Below are positions 5,868-6,151 of a DNA stretch of 6,151 nt, piece after piece. Made by a program: the position numbers and the translations under genes. The stretch lies in NCBI GenBank assembly GCA_947446625.1, contig CANFIE010000243.1:1-6151 (forward strand). Reading direction: 5' to 3'. The notes beneath the pieces are model-generated. The model searched no databases. It saw only the letters and a list, made by a program, of their open reading frames with translations, and had not been told where the DNA came from. The DNA is from Acetobacteraceae bacterium (GTDB lineage: Bacteria > Pseudomonadota > Alphaproteobacteria > Acetobacterales > Acetobacteraceae). The first letter of the stretch is position 1. Each line of letters starts with the position of its first letter.

Positions 5868-6060
5868 CCAATACTTCCCCGGAGCATTCCGCCAAAAACC
5901 TGAATCATAATTAATGCAGCAATAACGGCCAACGAAATTAAGGCGCTATATTGCTCTCCTTCGGCCTCGCATTAAGGTGATTTTGACGTACTGGCAGCCA
6001 TCCTTGCCAGCATAAAATGGTTCGCGTTAGAATGCTTTGTCACGAATGGGGGTTGGTCAA
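5861..6060. other. AT-richer intergenic region, likely promoter region for a downstream gene
   Basis: About 45 percent G+C by hand count, well below the neighbouring genes. No reading frame here looks coding: stops are frequent and codon bias is absent. It contains ATTAAGG twice (5937-5943 and 5971-5977), TATATT at 5947-5952, TTGACG at 5983-5988 and an inverted repeat at 5991-6010. No transposase fragment or insertion-sequence end was recognised. Confidence 0.5.
5991..6010. promoter_or_regulatory. Operator-like inverted repeat CTGGCA-N8-TGCCAG
   Basis: Perfect six-base half-sites separated by eight bases, giving a 20-bp dyad typical in size of a helix-turn-helix dimer site. It lies between TTGACG (5983-5988), a good -35 match, and CATAAAAT (6011-6018), a partial -10 match, but their spacing of about 22 bases is too long for a normal sigma-70 promoter. 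It also resembles a sigma-54 element (TGGCAG...TTGCC), with GG and GC one base farther apart than consensus. The promoter assignment is therefore tentative. Confidence 0.4.
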
Positions 6061-6109
6061 ACGCCCTCGTCAGGTCCTGCAATCACGCCGCCGCCCCCAA
6101 AACGGATGG

Positions 6110-6151
6110 ATGCTGACCGTGCCTGTTACCGTCATTGAAGCCATTGGTTCG
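6110..6151 (+). CDS. Possible 5' end of a gene running off the right edge
   Basis: An open frame starts at ATG 6110 and reads MLTVPVTVIEAIGS before the window ends. The same frame is open back to an ATG at 6017, but the intervening Arg/Gln-rich stretch looks less like protein and 6017 has no ribosome binding site. A weak GGA at 6104-6106 precedes 6110 too closely. The AT-rich region upstream is a fitting promoter region. The family is not recognised from 14 residues, and it does not resemble a CoA-transferase beta subunit N-terminus. Confidence 0.25.
   Translation, partial: MLTVPVTVIEAIGS

Noticed and set aside
5992..6009. Sigma-54 promoter (TGGCAG...TTGCC)
   Set aside because: The GG and GC elements are one base farther apart than the strict sigma-54 spacing, and the bases form a perfect dyad that explains the resemblance better.

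Overview
The window is GC-rich. Its genes strongly prefer G or C at the third codon position, and all five complete genes lie on the + strand. The gene content (an ADP-forming acyl-CoA synthetase, an orphan Bug-type periplasmic binding protein, a GST, a MaoC hydratase and a CoA-transferase alpha subunit) is typical of environmental Proteobacteria with many Bug proteins. An Acetobacteraceae/Roseomonas-like alphaproteobacterium or a Burkholderiales member fits best, but this is inference from gene style and not a taxonomic identification.

Layout. Positions 1-102 hold a short C-rich tandem repeat and the ribosome binding site of the first gene. Then come a 700-aa acyl-CoA synthetase (103-2205), a Bug-family solute-binding protein with an export signal (2285-3259) followed by a good intrinsic terminator, a GST-family protein (3347-3988), a two-hotdog MaoC/hydratase-2 protein (4157-5014) and a PcaI-like CoA-transferase subunit A (5110-5790). 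The last 361 bases contain a 12-bp hairpin terminator candidate, a clearly AT-richer stretch with a promoter/operator-like inverted repeat, and possibly the first codons of another gene running off the right edge.

How the genes may work together. Three of the five proteins handle CoA thioesters: one forms them with ATP, one hydrates enoyl-CoA, and one is half of an enzyme that swaps CoA between acids. The Bug protein would capture a carboxylate in the periplasm. This suggests uptake and CoA-dependent breakdown of an organic acid, but no substrate can be named from the sequence. The terminator after the Bug gene and the structured gaps argue against one simple operon.

The least ordinary content is between the genes. 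Every gap holds at least one strong hairpin. The 168-base gap before the MaoC gene carries four back-to-back perfect hairpins plus a fifth nested one. The 95-base gap before the CoA-transferase gene carries a 50-base, roughly 18-bp stem-loop that overlaps a perfect but apparently ownerless Shine-Dalgarno sequence. The CoA-transferase alpha subunit is also unusual in having no beta-subunit gene directly after it. I see no CRISPR array, rRNA, tRNA, transposase or clearly new multi-gene system.
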